Below, in pieces: positions 45,335-54,888 of a stretch of 64,000 bases of DNA. Source of the stretch: Pantoea vagans (GTDB lineage: Bacteria > Pseudomonadota > Gammaproteobacteria > Enterobacterales > Enterobacteriaceae). Made by a program: the position numbers and the translations under genes. The first letter of the stretch is position 1. Each line of letters opens with the position of its first letter. The notes under the pieces are model-generated. The model ran no database searches. It saw nothing but the letters and a program-made list of their open reading frames with translations, and was not told where the DNA came from. The DNA lies in contig NZ_CP038853.1 in the NCBI RefSeq assembly GCF_004792415.1, positions 3,720,001 to 3,784,000 of the forward strand, written 5' to 3'.

Positions 45335-46378
45335 TTACAGCGCAATACGCATCACGCTGTCAGGATTTTTTGGCGGTTCCTTGCGCGAGCCGGGCTGTTT
45401 AACGCTGACGTACAGCACCTTACCATCCGCCGAGAGCGCCAGGCTGTTAGGCAATGCCGCGGTTTTTACCGTGCGCTTCACCTTATAGCTGCTGGCGTCG
45501 ATGATGCTGACTTCACCGGCTTTGCGATGGGTAACATAAAGCTCATCACGCTGCGCATTGAACAACACTGCCAGCGATTCAGGCACATCAATCCGCTGAA
45601 TTACCTGCTGATTACGCAGATCCACAACCAGCACCTGCGCCTGCTTTGAATCGGTCAGGAAAGCGCGCTGACCACGGTTATCCAGCGCAAGGTTCAGGAA
45701 GAAGTGCTCTTTATCGCCGTCAATCTTCTGCTTCTTCTCAACCGCATTTGTACGCGCATTAATCGTGACCAGTTCGCCATCGGCATTGGTGACGTAGACC
45801 TTTTGCGCATCGGCATCCACAGCCAGACCGGTGCCCATTTTGCCGGTATTCGGAATGGTGCTGACAAGCTTCATCGTGCTGCCATCCACCACCCAGACCA
45901 CGCTCTGCGGTCCCAGTCCGGTGATATAAACCCGGTTAGTTTTCACATCCACCGCCACCTGGCGCGGCTGCAGCGGACGCACGGTCTCACTGCGCGGACG
46001 GCTATCCAGCACCAGCGTATTCAGTACCTTACTGCTACTGGCATCGATAGCGGTGACCGAACCGTTTACGGTATTACCAATATAAAGCACGTTGGTTTGG
46101 GGATTGATTGCCGCACCAAAGGATTTCAGCTCAGTGTTGATTGCCTGCTGTACCGCCAGCGTAGCCGGGTCGAGACGGAAAACCGTACCGCCGTTACCGC
46201 TGCTGTTCTGCGCTGTCGCCACAAACAGCGCGTTGTCTTTCGGGCTGACCGCCAGTTCATAAACACCTTTACCCACGGACTGATTAAGATCCGCCGCCTG
46301 CGCTGCCAGCCATCCTGAGGCAGAGAACAGGGCCGTAGCCAGTAACAGGGTCTGGCGCGTAATGGTAATCGCTTTCAT
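45335..46378 (-). CDS. yncE: Periplasmic beta-propeller protein YncE
   Basis: 347 residues. The signal peptide ends AAQA-ADL. Seven-bladed YVTN-type propeller: VGKGVYELAVSPKDNALFVAT, INPQTNVLYIGNTVNGSVTAIDA, RPLQPRQVAVD, NTGKMGTGLAVDADAQKVYVTNADGELVTI, ESLAVLFNAQRDELYVTHRKAGEVSIIDA, and ALSADGKVLYVSVKQ. It matches E. coli YncE along its length. E. coli YncE is iron-repressed through Fur and may bind single-stranded DNA; its true role is not settled. ATG 46378 with GGAG upstream is preferred to an open extension to 46435. A Fur-like box lies about 100 bases upstream. Confidence 0.95.
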   Translation of the reverse strand: MKAITITRQTLLLATALFSASGWLAAQAADLNQSVGKGVYELAVSPKDNALFVATAQNSSGNGGTVFRLDPATLAVQQAINTELKSFGAAINPQTNVLYIGNTVNGSVTAIDASSSKVLNTLVLDSRPRSETVRPLQPRQVAVDVKTNRVYITGLGPQSVVWVVDGSTMKLVSTIPNTGKMGTGLAVDADAQKVYVTNADGELVTINARTNAVEKKQKIDGDKEHFFLNLALDNRGQRAFLTDSKQAQVLVVDLRNQQVIQRIDVPESLAVLFNAQRDELYVTHRKAGEVSIIDASSYKVKRTVKTAALPNSLALSADGKVLYVSVKQPGSRKEPPKNPDSVMRIAL

Positions 46379-46474
46379 AACTTCTCCAGAGTTAATCCAC
46401 TGCAGACGCAGTGATAAGAAAGCCCGACATTGCAACCAGAAAGGCCTGACGCACAGGCTGATTTACGTTTTTTT

Positions 46475-46493
46475 GAGAATGATAATTATTTAT
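46475..46493. promoter_or_regulatory. Probable Fur box upstream of yncE
   Basis: GAGAATGATAATTATTTAT matches the 19-bp Fur consensus GATAATGATAATCATTATC at 14 positions. Location agrees with the known iron control of yncE. Confidence 0.6.
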
Positions 46494-46576
46494 GAAGGAA
46501 AGGGACAGGATTATTCGCGGAGAAACGAAGCCAGGACGCCCGGAGGCGTCCTGTCAGCACAAGAGGGTAAAGCGTT

Positions 46577-46786
46577 TTATTTCAGCAGCTCAGCGGTCAT
46601 GTGAACGCCGTTGTTGGTGTAAGCTTCAGTGATTTTATATGAAGCACCAGCTTCCTGCGCCTGTGCAGCAATTTTCGCTTCTGCACCATCCAGCGTAGAA
46701 TCGATAGCGGTCACAGATTGCGCGAAGCTGGCGAATGGCAGAACAGAAAGCGCGATAACAGCTGCAAAAGTTTTGATAGATTTCAT
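46577..46786 (-). CDS. DUF1471 (YdgH/BhsA/McbA) family periplasmic peptide
   Basis: 69 residues. The signal peptide MKSIKTFAAVIALSVLPFASFA is followed by a DUF1471 domain: SLDGAEAKIAAQAQEAGASYKITEAYTNNGVHMTAELLK, in which the GASYYKI..A...N..H.TA.LYK pattern is diagnostic. Members respond to envelope stress, biofilm state or acid in enterobacteria. ATG 46786 follows GAGGAATTGACC (AGGA seven bases away). It is monocistronic, with no close partner. Confidence 0.93.
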   Translation of the reverse strand: MKSIKTFAAVIALSVLPFASFAQSVTAIDSTLDGAEAKIAAQAQEAGASYKITEAYTNNGVHMTAELLK

Positions 46787-46963
46787 GGTCAATTCCTCGG
46801 TTAATTTTTATCAGGTAAGGCGTGCTGCCTTGTTGATAGATATATTAGTCCGGAAGTTGATCAGTAAAAAGCGGAGGGTTTTGCTTATCTCTTTCAGTAA
46901 AATTGAACATAAAAAGCACGTATCGCACAGTTATCGCTCAAAAGGTTAATAACCCACTTCCAT

Positions 46964-46989
46964 AAAAAAAGGCAGCATAATGCGCTGCC
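46964..46989 (-). terminator. Terminator of the NepI-like exporter gene
   Basis: On the minus strand GGCAGC-N7-GCTGCC is followed by TTTTTTT; it lies ten bases past the gene stop. Confidence 0.85.
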
Positions 46990-46998
46990 CTCAGAAGA

Positions 46999-48186
46999 TT
47001 AACCGTGATGCCGCACCCGCGTGAAGATGGTCAGTGCAGCCAGCAGCATCAGCACGCCACTGGCAACGAACACGCCGCCTGCTCCGCGCAGGTCAAACAT
47101 CCAGCCGCCCGCAGCCGCGCCGACGGTAATCGCCAGCTGAATGGTGGCGACCAGTAACCCGCCGCCCGATTCCGCGTCATCCGGCACCGCGCGCGAAATC
47201 CAGGTTGACCAGCCGGTTGGCATCGAACCAAATGCCATGCCCCAGATTGCCACGCCTGCGCCTACCATCCAGCTGACATCGCCAAAGCTCACCAGCATCA
47301 GCGCAGTGACGCTCATTAACAGCGCCATCCCACTCAACGTCAGCGATACGCTACGGGTGACCAGGAAACCCGCCAGCGAGGTACCAAAGAAGTTCGCCAC
47401 GCCAAAGGCGAGCAGCGCCAGCGACAGCTGATTAAGATTGAGCTGTGCAACGCCTTCCAGGAATGGACGCAGATAGGTGAAGAAAGCGAAGTGGCCGGTA
47501 AACATCATGATCACCGCCAGCATCCCCCAGCGCATCACGCCGATACGCAGGAGCGCCAGCACGCCGCCGTTGCGGGCTTTGTTCTCTGCTGGCATGGCGG
47601 GCAGGGTAAAGAACTGCCACAGCAACGCCACCGCACCCAGTCCGGCGGTCAGCATAAAGATGTTGCGCCAGCCCACCAGTCCGCCGAGATAGCTGCCAAG
47701 TGGCGTGGCGATAATCGTCGCCAGCGAGATCCCGCTGAAGACAATAGAGAGCGCACGCGGTACCTGATCGGTAGGTACCAGACGCATGGTGATGGCCGTT
47801 GAGAGCGTCCAGAAGCCGCCAATAGCCATCCCCAGCAGCACCCGCGCCAGCAGGATCACCGTCAGGTCAGCCGCAAACGCCACCATCAGCGCCGAGGCAA
47901 TCAGCAATAGCGAAAACACCAGCATAACGATGCGGCGATCGATGCGCCGCGTGACGCTGCCGGTAACCAGACTGGTAAACAGCGCCACCAGCGCGGTGAT
48001 GGTGACGGTCTGTCCCGCCTGCCCTTCTGAAACGCCAAGGCTGTGGGCCATTGGCGTCAGCAGACTCACGGGTAAAAATTCGGCGGTAATCAGGCTGAAC
48101 ACCCCAAACGCCATAGCAAACACCGCGCTCCAGGCGGGACGGGTCGGCGAGGAAACCTCATCAGCCACTTCGGTTGTCAGACTCAT
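46999..48186 (-). CDS. MFS exporter, NepI-like (DHA1 family)
   Basis: 395 residues, twelve membrane segments. RPAWSAVFAMAFGVFSLITAEFLPVSLLTPMAHSLGVSEGQAGQTVTITA, GFWTLSTAITMRLVP, GHFAFFTYLRPFLE and PTGWSTWISRAVPD closely follow E. coli NepI, a purine ribonucleoside exporter. The same superfamily also holds sugar (SotB) and arabinose exporters, so the substrate is not certain. ATG 48186 has GGAG upstream; an 86-codon open extension toward 48444 reads into the divergent gene and is rejected. The AraC gene is transcribed away from it across a 104-bp region and is its likely regulator. Confidence 0.88.
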   Translation of the reverse strand: MSLTTEVADEVSSPTRPAWSAVFAMAFGVFSLITAEFLPVSLLTPMAHSLGVSEGQAGQTVTITALVALFTSLVTGSVTRRIDRRIVMLVFSLLLIASALMVAFAADLTVILLARVLLGMAIGGFWTLSTAITMRLVPTDQVPRALSIVFSGISLATIIATPLGSYLGGLVGWRNIFMLTAGLGAVALLWQFFTLPAMPAENKARNGGVLALLRIGVMRWGMLAVIMMFTGHFAFFTYLRPFLEGVAQLNLNQLSLALLAFGVANFFGTSLAGFLVTRSVSLTLSGMALLMSVTALMLVSFGDVSWMVGAGVAIWGMAFGSMPTGWSTWISRAVPDDAESGGGLLVATIQLAITVGAAAGGWMFDLRGAGGVFVASGVLMLLAALTIFTRVRHHG

Positions 48187-48290
48187 GCTGCTTCTCCGGA
48201 AGATAAAAAAGTGAGTGAGAGCATAGAGTGGAGCGTCAGGACGATCTATGATGCTTACACCTTCATTTTTGATAATTCGTCTGGAATCGT

Positions 48291-49256
48291 ATGAGCCATT
48301 ATGGAGATCTGACCAGTGAGCTGCTGATGGGAATGCGTCTGTATGGCGTGAACTATCAGCGTATCGCGGTAAGCGCGCCGTTCGGGCTGCATTATGAGCA
48401 CGCGCCGGGGCGGGCGCAGTTTCACTTTGTCGGGCGCGGTTCACTGCTGGTGCGCGGCGCCTCCGGTGAGGTGTTTCAGCTCAATAGCGGTGATGCGCTG
48501 CTGGTGCCGCACGGTAAGCCGCATAGCCTGATCTCCAGTGAGGAGGCGGACTGCCAGTGTATTAAGAACATGGCGAGTAAGCCGATTTGCGACAGCGTCT
48601 GTGCGATTGCCGCACCGGAAGATGCCTGTGATGACGAGCACAGCGTGCTGCTGTTCAGCGCCTGCATGGCGTTTGAGCTTGGCGGCATGCAACCGCTGAT
48701 CAACACCATGCCGGATGTGATGCTGGTGAGTACGCTGCTGTCGCAGTACCCGGAGATTCAGCCGATTCTGGCGGCGATGGAGCGGGAATCGCGGACCCGC
48801 CAGGCGGGATTTGCCGGGATTCTGTCGCGTCTGGCTGATGTGGTTGCCGCGCTGATAGTTCGCGGCTGGGTAGAGAACGGCTGCGGCCAAAGTAGCGGGC
48901 TGGTGCAGGCGATGCGCGATCCGCGTCTGAGCCAGGCGATTGCCGCGATGCATCGGGAGCCGGGCGAAAACTGGACGGTGGCGCGACTCGCCAGCGTGGC
49001 GGGCTGTTCGCGTTCGGTGTTCGCCGGACGTTTTCTCACGGCTACCGGCATGACGCCGCTGCGATATCTGACCGAATTGCGGATGCGGCTGGCGGTGCAG
49101 CGAATTGTAAACAATGGCGAAGCGGTGGAAGCCGTCGCTTATCATCTCGGCTACGGCTCGATTGCGGCGTTCAGTCGCGCCTTCAAGCGGATTGTCGGGC
49201 AGTCGCCAGGCGCGCTGCGTGCCGGACGCGACGGCACGCAGGCGCTGGCCTCGTAA
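48291..49256 (+). CDS. AraC-family regulator with N-terminal cupin domain
   Basis: 321 residues. The N-terminal part is a cupin (FHFVGRGSLLVRGASGEVFQLNSGDALLVPHGKPHSL) of the AraC_N/cupin_6 type. The C-terminal 100 residues hold two helix-turn-helix motifs (WTVARLASVAGCSRSVFAGRFLTATGMTPLRYL and VEAVAYHLGYGSIAAFSRAFKRIVGQSPGALR). Two Cys in DCQC and others in SVCAIAAPEDACDDEH could bear on a redox or metal effector, but that is speculation. ATG 48291 has a weak ribosome binding site. Divergent to the NepI-like exporter, it probably controls it. Confidence 0.92.
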   Translation: MSHYGDLTSELLMGMRLYGVNYQRIAVSAPFGLHYEHAPGRAQFHFVGRGSLLVRGASGEVFQLNSGDALLVPHGKPHSLISSEEADCQCIKNMASKPICDSVCAIAAPEDACDDEHSVLLFSACMAFELGGMQPLINTMPDVMLVSTLLSQYPEIQPILAAMERESRTRQAGFAGILSRLADVVAALIVRGWVENGCGQSSGLVQAMRDPRLSQAIAAMHREPGENWTVARLASVAGCSRSVFAGRFLTATGMTPLRYLTELRMRLAVQRIVNNGEAVEAVAYHLGYGSIAAFSRAFKRIVGQSPGALRAGRDGTQALAS

Positions 49257-49265
49257 TCTTGTCTC

Positions 49266-50810
49266 TTAACGAAACACGCTAATCGCTTCCACCAGCCGGT
49301 TAGCCTGATGGGTCATGCGACCTGAAGCCTCGGCGCTTTCAGTTACGCGGGCGGCGTTCTGGTGGGTGATGTCATCAAGATCTTCCACCGCTGAACTGAC
49401 TTCGCTGAGCGCGGTCGCCTGTTCGGCCGTGGCGGCGCTGATCTGAGCGATCAGGGCAGTCACATTCTGTACCTGTGACACGATATCCTGCATCGTCCGG
49501 CCCGCCGCGCTGGCGTGATCATTGCCCGACTGAACGCGGCTGGCGCTGGTTTCGACCAGCATTTTAATCTCGCTGGCGGCTTTGGCACTGCGCTGTGCAA
49601 GGCTACGGACTTCGCCTGCCACCACCGCAAAGCCTTTGCCCTGCTCACCGGCCCGTGCCGCTTCTACTGCGGCGTTCAGCGCCAGAATATTGGTCTGGAA
49701 TGCAATGCCGTCAATAACGCTGGTAATATTGGCAATCCGCTTTGAACTGTCAGCAATTTCGCCCATCATGCCCATCATCTCGGTCATCACCTCGCCCCCT
49801 TTGCTGGCTGCCTGGCTGGTGTCGACTGACAGGGTATTCACCTCGTTCGCCGTTTCAGTATTGCTCTTCACCGTGGCGGTCATTTCGTTCATGGTGGCTG
49901 CAGTCTGCTGTACGTTGGCCGCGGCCTGCTCCGTACGGCGGCTGAGTTCGTTGTTGCTGCGGGCAATGGCGTCGCTGGCGCTCAGCACATTGATCGCCTG
50001 ACCGCTGACATCATCCACCAGCCAGCGGAACATCAATCCGAGCTGATCGATAGCGCGAAGCGTGACGCCGACCTCATCCACGCGGTCCATCTGCTCGACC
50101 TTGTGACTCGCACCAGTCGCCACGCTCAGCGCCTGTTTGCACATCCGCTCGATAGGGCGTGAAATCTGATGCTCCAGCCACAGACTGCTCAGTGTGAGTA
50201 GCGCCGCCATTCCTGCGGTAAAGCCGGCCAGTGCTGCGTGCGTCATGCCCAGCGCCCAGACGCCTGCCACCGAGAGGGGCAGTAACGCCAGCAGCGTACT
50301 GCGGATCCGCCAGCGCAGGGGCAGCGTTTTCAGAATGGAGGCGGGACGACGCCAGCCGCTGCGAACCAGCAGGCCTTTGTGAAAACGTCGCCCTCTGGCC
50401 CGGCCTTCACGAAAATCCTGATAGAGCGCTTCGATCTGACGGACTTCCTCTGCCGTGGGTTTGGTGCGTACTGACATATAGCCCTGCACTTTACCGTCGC
50501 GCACCACCGGAATGGCGTTGGCCCGCACCCAGTAGTGATCGCCATTTTTACGGCGGTTCTTAACCAGTGCAGTCCAGGGCTCGCCCTGTTTCAGCGTCGC
50601 CCACATGTCGGCAAACGCTTCTGGTGGCATATCGGGGTGACGCACCATGTTATGCGGCTGGCCATTAATCTCTTCGGCAGAGAATCCACTCGCTTCGATG
50701 AAGGCGTCGTTGGCATAAGTGATGTGGCTGTTGAGATCGGTGGTCGACATGAGTGTCGCATGATCGTCAAACTGATATTCACGCTGAGAGACAGGCTGGT
50801 TGTTACGCAT
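49266..50810 (-). CDS. Aer-like aerotaxis receptor (PAS domain methyl-accepting protein)
   Basis: 514 residues. PAS domain at 15-120 ([43 protein letters not shown], then [18 protein letters not shown]), in E. coli Aer the FAD-binding redox sensor. A membrane hairpin follows at about 165-212, then HAMP-like linker, and the cytoplasmic signalling domain with the conserved tip [44 protein letters not shown]. It lacks a large periplasmic ligand domain, as Aer does. The length is close to E. coli Aer (506). ATG 50810 has AGGA seven bases upstream. Redox taxis is inferred from family. Confidence 0.92.
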   Translation of the reverse strand: MRNNQPVSQREYQFDDHATLMSTTDLNSHITYANDAFIEASGFSAEEINGQPHNMVRHPDMPPEAFADMWATLKQGEPWTALVKNRRKNGDHYWVRANAIPVVRDGKVQGYMSVRTKPTAEEVRQIEALYQDFREGRARGRRFHKGLLVRSGWRRPASILKTLPLRWRIRSTLLALLPLSVAGVWALGMTHAALAGFTAGMAALLTLSSLWLEHQISRPIERMCKQALSVATGASHKVEQMDRVDEVGVTLRAIDQLGLMFRWLVDDVSGQAINVLSASDAIARSNNELSRRTEQAAANVQQTAATMNEMTATVKSNTETANEVNTLSVDTSQAASKGGEVMTEMMGMMGEIADSSKRIANITSVIDGIAFQTNILALNAAVEAARAGEQGKGFAVVAGEVRSLAQRSAKAASEIKMLVETSASRVQSGNDHASAAGRTMQDIVSQVQNVTALIAQISAATAEQATALSEVSSAVEDLDDITHQNAARVTESAEASGRMTHQANRLVEAISVFR

Positions 50811-50957
50811 CAAAAGTCCTTGAAGACCCGACGCCCTGCACGTGACAGTCTGCGTGTCAGCGTGAAAACGGTGGGCTGAGAAATAACGATTACCTTTTTT
50901 TATGTTTTCGGCATGCGTCCGCCTACTCTTTAGCGATTAAGTTAAATTACTGGCAAT

Positions 50958-50982
50958 AAAAAAGCCGCTTTGCAGCGGCTTT
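50958..50982. terminator. Terminator of the murQP operon
   Basis: GCCGCT-TTGC-AGCGGC, flanked on its left by AAAAAA, gives TTTTTT on the minus strand after the murP gene. Confidence 0.88.
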
Positions 50983-51038
50983 CACATTTTTAGGTGATTA
51001 TTCATCCGTTAGCCGGATTTCAGAATTCCGGCAGTCGG

Positions 51039-52493
51039 CTAGCTGAGGTCGACATTTCGGGTGCCGAACCACCAGGTCAGCAGAAATCCGCCGCTCCAGG
51101 CCACCATCAGCCCGGCCAGGTAAACCGCCATACCGGCGAAAATCCCCTGGCTGGAAGTCATCAGCGGCAGCGTGACCAGCCCGGAGGGTCCGAATACCGT
51201 ATTCATCCCGACCGGCAAACCCAGCCACGCTACCAGCCCGATAAAGAAACCGCCCAGTGCCCCGCCACCGCAGGCGGTGATAAAGGGTTTGAGGCGCGGC
51301 AGCGTGACGCCGTAGATCAGTGGTTCTCCGACGCCCAGCAGGCCGGGCACAATGGCACCTTTGATCTGCGCCCGCAGCAGCGCCCCTTTTTCTGCTTTGC
51401 ACCAGAGCGCCAGTGATGCGCCGACCTGCCCTGCGCCCGCCATCGCCAGAATCGGGAACAGCGAGTTAAACCCCTGCGTTTCTATTAACGCAAAGTAGAC
51501 AGGAATAAAGCCCTGATGGATGCCGAACATCACCGCGATCAGGAACAACCCGGCCAGCAGCGCACAGCCGAAGGGATTGTTATTGAGATGGATAAAAAGC
51601 CACGACATCCCCTTAAACAGTTCACCACCCAGCGGCATGATGAGCAGATAGGTGATGGCCCCGGTAATCACCAGCGTAAACAGCGAAGTCAGGATCATAT
51701 CAAGGTTGTCGGGAATGATTTTGCGCAGCTGTTTCTCAATCCACGCCCCGATAATCGCCGCCATCAGCACGCCGATAATGTTGCCGCGCGGGTCGATCGT
51801 CAGGCCAAAGAAGCTCTCCATGCCGCTGTAGTAGCCGGTGGTGGCGGTGGGCACATAGCCGAGCACAAACAGTGAAGCGATGATGGCACCATTGACGCCG
51901 CTGCCGCCAAAGGCTTTTTGCGCGTTGTAGCCGATCAGGATGCTGAGGAAGGTGAACAGTCCTTTGCCGAACACTTTCATGTACGCCACGGTGTGCAGCA
52001 GCCAGGGCGCGTGGTCGCCGGGCGCATTGAGGTGAAGGCTTTGCTCAATCAGCGTGGCAAAGCCCAGCAGCAATCCCGCGCCGATAAAGCCCGGAATCAG
52101 CGGCGTGAAGATGGTGGCGAAGCGCGACAGGAACTGATGCACGCCGCTGGTCTGTTTCGCCTTTAGCTGCTGCTTCTGCTGCGCCGCCCGCTGGCTAAGA
52201 TCGGCTGTTTCGTCCTGTGGTGCCGGTGTTCTTTCATCCAGCACCAGCAGGCTCTGCATCCCCTCGGCGGCGGTTTGCGCTTTGCCTGGCCCCAGCACAA
52301 TCTGTAACTGCGCCTCGCTGTTGATAACGCCCAGCACGCCCGGCAGGCTTTTTAATCCTGCCAGATCAGCCTGTTCCGGCTGATCTAGCGTCAGGCGGAG
52401 CCGCGTCATGCAGTGACCACAGGCCGCGATATTTTGCGCGCCACCGACTGCCTGCAGGATGTCACGCAACAGTGCTTCGGTGATTTTCGCCAT
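51039..52493 (-). CDS. murP: PTS N-acetylmuramic acid transporter, EIIBC component
   Basis: 484 residues. EIIB domain at 1-80 with phosphorylated Cys28 in [10 protein letters not shown], then a charged linker and the EIIC domain (about 115-470) with conserved [13 protein letters not shown] and [14 protein letters not shown]. It imports and phosphorylates N-acetylmuramic acid and depends on the glucose EIIA (Crr) because it lacks its own EIIA. E. coli MurP has 474 residues. The gene overlaps the murQ stop by one base (TAATG), and murQ is the next enzyme, which supports the assignment over other glucose-family EIIBC proteins. Confidence 0.93.
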   Translation of the reverse strand: MAKITEALLRDILQAVGGAQNIAACGHCMTRLRLTLDQPEQADLAGLKSLPGVLGVINSEAQLQIVLGPGKAQTAAEGMQSLLVLDERTPAPQDETADLSQRAAQQKQQLKAKQTSGVHQFLSRFATIFTPLIPGFIGAGLLLGFATLIEQSLHLNAPGDHAPWLLHTVAYMKVFGKGLFTFLSILIGYNAQKAFGGSGVNGAIIASLFVLGYVPTATTGYYSGMESFFGLTIDPRGNIIGVLMAAIIGAWIEKQLRKIIPDNLDMILTSLFTLVITGAITYLLIMPLGGELFKGMSWLFIHLNNNPFGCALLAGLFLIAVMFGIHQGFIPVYFALIETQGFNSLFPILAMAGAGQVGASLALWCKAEKGALLRAQIKGAIVPGLLGVGEPLIYGVTLPRLKPFITACGGGALGGFFIGLVAWLGLPVGMNTVFGPSGLVTLPLMTSSQGIFAGMAVYLAGLMVAWSGGFLLTWWFGTRNVDLS

Positions 52494-53404
52494 TAGCGTG
52501 CTCCCGCTGCCTTCAGAGCCTGACGGATAAAGCCCTGATGCTGACTGAGCAGCGCTTTCGCCTCATCGGCGGCCAGGTCAGCCAGCACCATCAGGATCGC
52601 GGTTTTGCAGTGTCCACCGCAGGCGGTAAGCGCGGCGCTGGCGGTCGCGTCATCACAGTCCGTGGCCTGCATGACGATGTTGACCTGGCGCTGCACCAGT
52701 TTCTGGTTGGTCGCTTCCACATCAACCATCAGGTTGCCGTAGACTTTTCCGCTGCGGATCATCGAGCCGGTGGTGAGCATGTTGAGCACCAGTTTTTGTG
52801 CGGTGCCCGCTTTCATGCGTGAGGAGCCGGTGACCACTTCCGGGCCGACCACCGGCGTGAGCGCAATCGCAGCGACCTGCGACATGGCGCTGCCGGGATT
52901 ACAGGTGAGCGACACGGTGGTTGCGCCAAGCTCGTTAGCGTAAGCCAGCGCGCCCAGCACATAAGGTGTACGACCGCTGGCGGCGATACCGACCAGCACA
53001 TCGTGGCTGCTGAAGTGGATGTCTTTCAGATCCTGCGCGCCCTGCTCCCGGTTATCTTCGGCGTTTTCTACCGCCTGTAATATAGCGGTATGACCGCCGG
53101 CAATCAGGCCGATGACCTGCTCGCGAGGTGTACCAAAGGTAGGTGGGCATTCGCTGGCATCCAGGATGCCGAGTCGTCCGGAGGTGCCCGCACCGCAATA
53201 GATTAATCGCCCACCCGCCTGGAACGCAGCGCAGATGGCGTCAACGGCGTCGGCGATCTGCGGCACGATGGCCTCTACCGCCAGCGCCACCTTTTTATCT
53301 TCATCATTAATGACGCGCAGCATCGCTTCGGTAGAGAGTTCATCAATGTTCTGGCTGGCCGGGTTGCGGCCTTCGGTGATCATCTGGCTGAGGTCGAGTT
53401 TCAT
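52493..53404 (-). CDS. murQ: N-acetylmuramic acid 6-phosphate etherase
   Basis: 303 residues (E. coli 298). It cleaves the lactyl ether of MurNAc-6-phosphate to GlcNAc-6-phosphate and D-lactate in the cytoplasm. The SIS domain shows [23 protein letters not shown], in which the Glu of ASECPP is the catalytic acid, and [13 protein letters not shown] holds the second essential Glu. [22 protein letters not shown] is the family signature. The N-terminus [17 protein letters not shown] is also typical. GGAG precedes ATG 53404. First gene of murQP; the usual murR repressor gene is not adjacent. Confidence 0.96.
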   Translation of the reverse strand: MKLDLSQMITEGRNPASQNIDELSTEAMLRVINDEDKKVALAVEAIVPQIADAVDAICAAFQAGGRLIYCGAGTSGRLGILDASECPPTFGTPREQVIGLIAGGHTAILQAVENAEDNREQGAQDLKDIHFSSHDVLVGIAASGRTPYVLGALAYANELGATTVSLTCNPGSAMSQVAAIALTPVVGPEVVTGSSRMKAGTAQKLVLNMLTTGSMIRSGKVYGNLMVDVEATNQKLVQRQVNIVMQATDCDDATASAALTACGGHCKTAILMVLADLAADEAKALLSQHQGFIRQALKAAGAR

Positions 53405-53454
53405 GGCGGGCTCCGTTAAGGAATAAATTATTCAAATTACCAAACATCATAACG

Positions 53455-53469
53455 AATGATTAATTCATT
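53455..53469. promoter_or_regulatory. Possible operator upstream of murQ
   Basis: AATGA-TTAAT-TCATT is an inverted repeat with 5-bp arms, about 50 bases before the murQ start. It could be the site for MurR or another repressor; no protein is known to bind it. Confidence 0.3.
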
Positions 53470-53629
53470 GAGTGAGATCTTTTTTCAATGGATGTGGGGT
53501 GAATCATGTTGCGGGGGATTGGGCTGAGCGAGTGATGTCTGACATTCGGCACTTAATCGCTGCGCATGCTTGCTCAGGCGCAGAGTATTTGAACGGAGTT
53601 GCTTTGAAATCCCGGCGGGTCAGAAAAGG

Positions 53630-53814
53630 TTCACCTGATCGTAAAGACGCATTCGTCATCCATGACGCTCGGCCCACGCCGTCCCTGGCGTGGGACGCTT
53701 TACTCTTCAGGTGAACATTTTCTTCCCTCAGGCTGTTTTACTGCTGTTTGAAAAGAAGTTTTAGCCGGACATGGTTGCGAAGGCGGATATCAGCAGTAGC
53801 GGAGTAAAGCGTCC
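53630..53814. repeat. Nested inverted-repeat element
   Basis: TTCACCTGA (53630-53638) pairs with TCAGGTGAA (53707-53715). Inside it GTAAAG..CG faces CG-CTTTAC, and CCCACGCC faces GGCGTGGG around GTCCCT (53674-53695), giving an 86-base hairpin. Separately GGACGCTTTACTC (53693-53705) is perfectly inverted at 53802-53814 as GAGTAAAGCGTCC. Alternative pairings of the same segment make this look like a mobile or REP-like element. Confidence 0.5.
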
Positions 53815-54069
53815 GCCGCATGGACAAAAACGCCTGGAGGGTTTTTGAACAACGTAAAGCGCTGGCCCGTTTGCGGGCGAGCCTCATGGATGAGGCGAGT
53901 AACCGGCGGCCGAGGCCCAGGGACGGGTTTACGCCGACTTTACGCAGTCACTGCGGATATCCGACTGAACGAAGAAATGTTTTCCATTCAAAGACTTCGC
54001 CTCCCATACTACGTCACGCATCCAGAAGACAATAAGACCCTACGTATTACGGGTTCAAAGCACATTCAT

Positions 54070-54444
54070 TTAATCAATATAAAGTTGCGACGTTCTGCAG
54101 CTATATAAGGCAGCCAGCTTCTCAAGCGTCTGTTTTTGAGGTTTCTTTCTCGACTCTAACTTCGAAACACCAGCCTGTGTGATGCCTAATTTATTCGCGA
54201 CCTCTTCCTGCGACATTTGCCGATGCAAACGCCAGGCAACATGCAAAGGAACAGATTGTCTCCGGCTGATTTTCATGACGTCGTGGGGAATCGTTTCATC
54301 GTCATCCGATCCCGCTTTATAGGGCAGAGGCTCAAACATGTCGTCTAAATGACGTTCGGCCATGAGCCTGTTAAACAACTCAATGGGGATGACGGCACCA
54401 GTGCGGTTCCCGCGCTCGTCTGTCAGAAACTGTATCGCATTCAT
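54070..54444 (-). CDS. XRE-family antitoxin with Phd-like N-terminal segment
   Basis: 124 residues. The first 40 (IQFLTDERGNRTGAVIPIELFNRLMAERHLDDMFE) look like the start of a Phd/YefM-type antitoxin. Residues about 72-110 form a helix-turn-helix of the XRE type (MSQEEVANKLGITQAGVSKLESRKKP). The antitoxin follows its toxin gene by 118 bases on the same strand, a wider gap than usual, so it may have an internal promoter. It should bind the toxin and the GGTTAT array upstream of the operon. The combination of two antitoxin-like parts is unusual. Confidence 0.85.
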   Translation of the reverse strand: MNAIQFLTDERGNRTGAVIPIELFNRLMAERHLDDMFEPLPYKAGSDDDETIPHDVMKISRRQSVPLHVAWRLHRQMSQEEVANKLGITQAGVSKLESRKKPQKQTLEKLAALYSCRTSQLYID

Positions 54445-54562
54445 GGGTAATCACTCCTTACTGCCGCGGCAGAGCAGACCTGGGTTCATCTGCTGGCGCG
54501 GCTTAGCTATGTTCTTATCTGCTTTAAACTCAATGGTAACGCAGGCTAACTCCAACCGCCTG

Positions 54563-54838
54563 CTAGCGTTTTTTGTACGTGGTCGATGTTCTGCTTACAA
54601 CTTCCAGAATAGCTATCACCACGGGCTGACCTTTCTCTATCTTCCACAGCACGCGATAGTGACCCACCACCAGCTTCATTCGCTTCTCTTTATCATCCGT
54701 CAGCTTTTCGACTTTCAGATGGGGAATATCAGGCCACTTAGCCAACGCCTCTACAGCATCTTCGATGGCGTTACCGTCTTTCTGAGGCAGTCCATATAGC
54801 TGTTTCAATGCCTTTTTCGTCCAGTTAATTTCTGGCAT
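54563..54838 (-). CDS. RelE/ParE-family toxin
   Basis: 91 residues. INWTKKALKQLYGLPQKDGNAIEDAVEALAKWPDIPHLKVEKLTDDKEKRMKLVVGHYRVLWKIEKGQPVVIAILEVVSRTSTTYKKR has the classical RelE/ParE core: K.A.KQL..LP, then the R.K..VGHYRVLW.I strand pair and the closing I..V..R...TYK. The conserved C-terminal Arg and Tyr of RelE nucleases are present. GGAG lies nine bases before ATG 54838. Toxin-first order with an XRE partner resembles HigBA-type loci. Confidence 0.9.
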   Translation of the reverse strand: MPEINWTKKALKQLYGLPQKDGNAIEDAVEALAKWPDIPHLKVEKLTDDKEKRMKLVVGHYRVLWKIEKGQPVVIAILEVVSRTSTTYKKR

Positions 54839-54888
54839 TCATCAACACTCCGTGTTGTCAAAGCACGCATTCAACTCATCTCCAGAAC

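Larger units (their letters stand above)
53405..54069. other. Gap of 665 bases without a gene, containing a structured repeat-like element
   Basis: No supported gene; short frames there lack ribosome binding sites and known domains. The murQ promoter is expected at its left end. Most of the rest is folded sequence (see the repeat entry) with GC-rich text such as CCGAGGCCCAGGGACGGGTTTACG, which resembles dispersed intergenic elements of Erwiniaceae from memory. Confidence 0.5.

Noticed and set aside
48187..48444. 86-codon N-terminal extension of the NepI-like exporter
   Set aside because: It overlaps the divergent AraC gene and its promoter, lacks a ribosome binding site, and the protein matches NepI only from ATG 48186.
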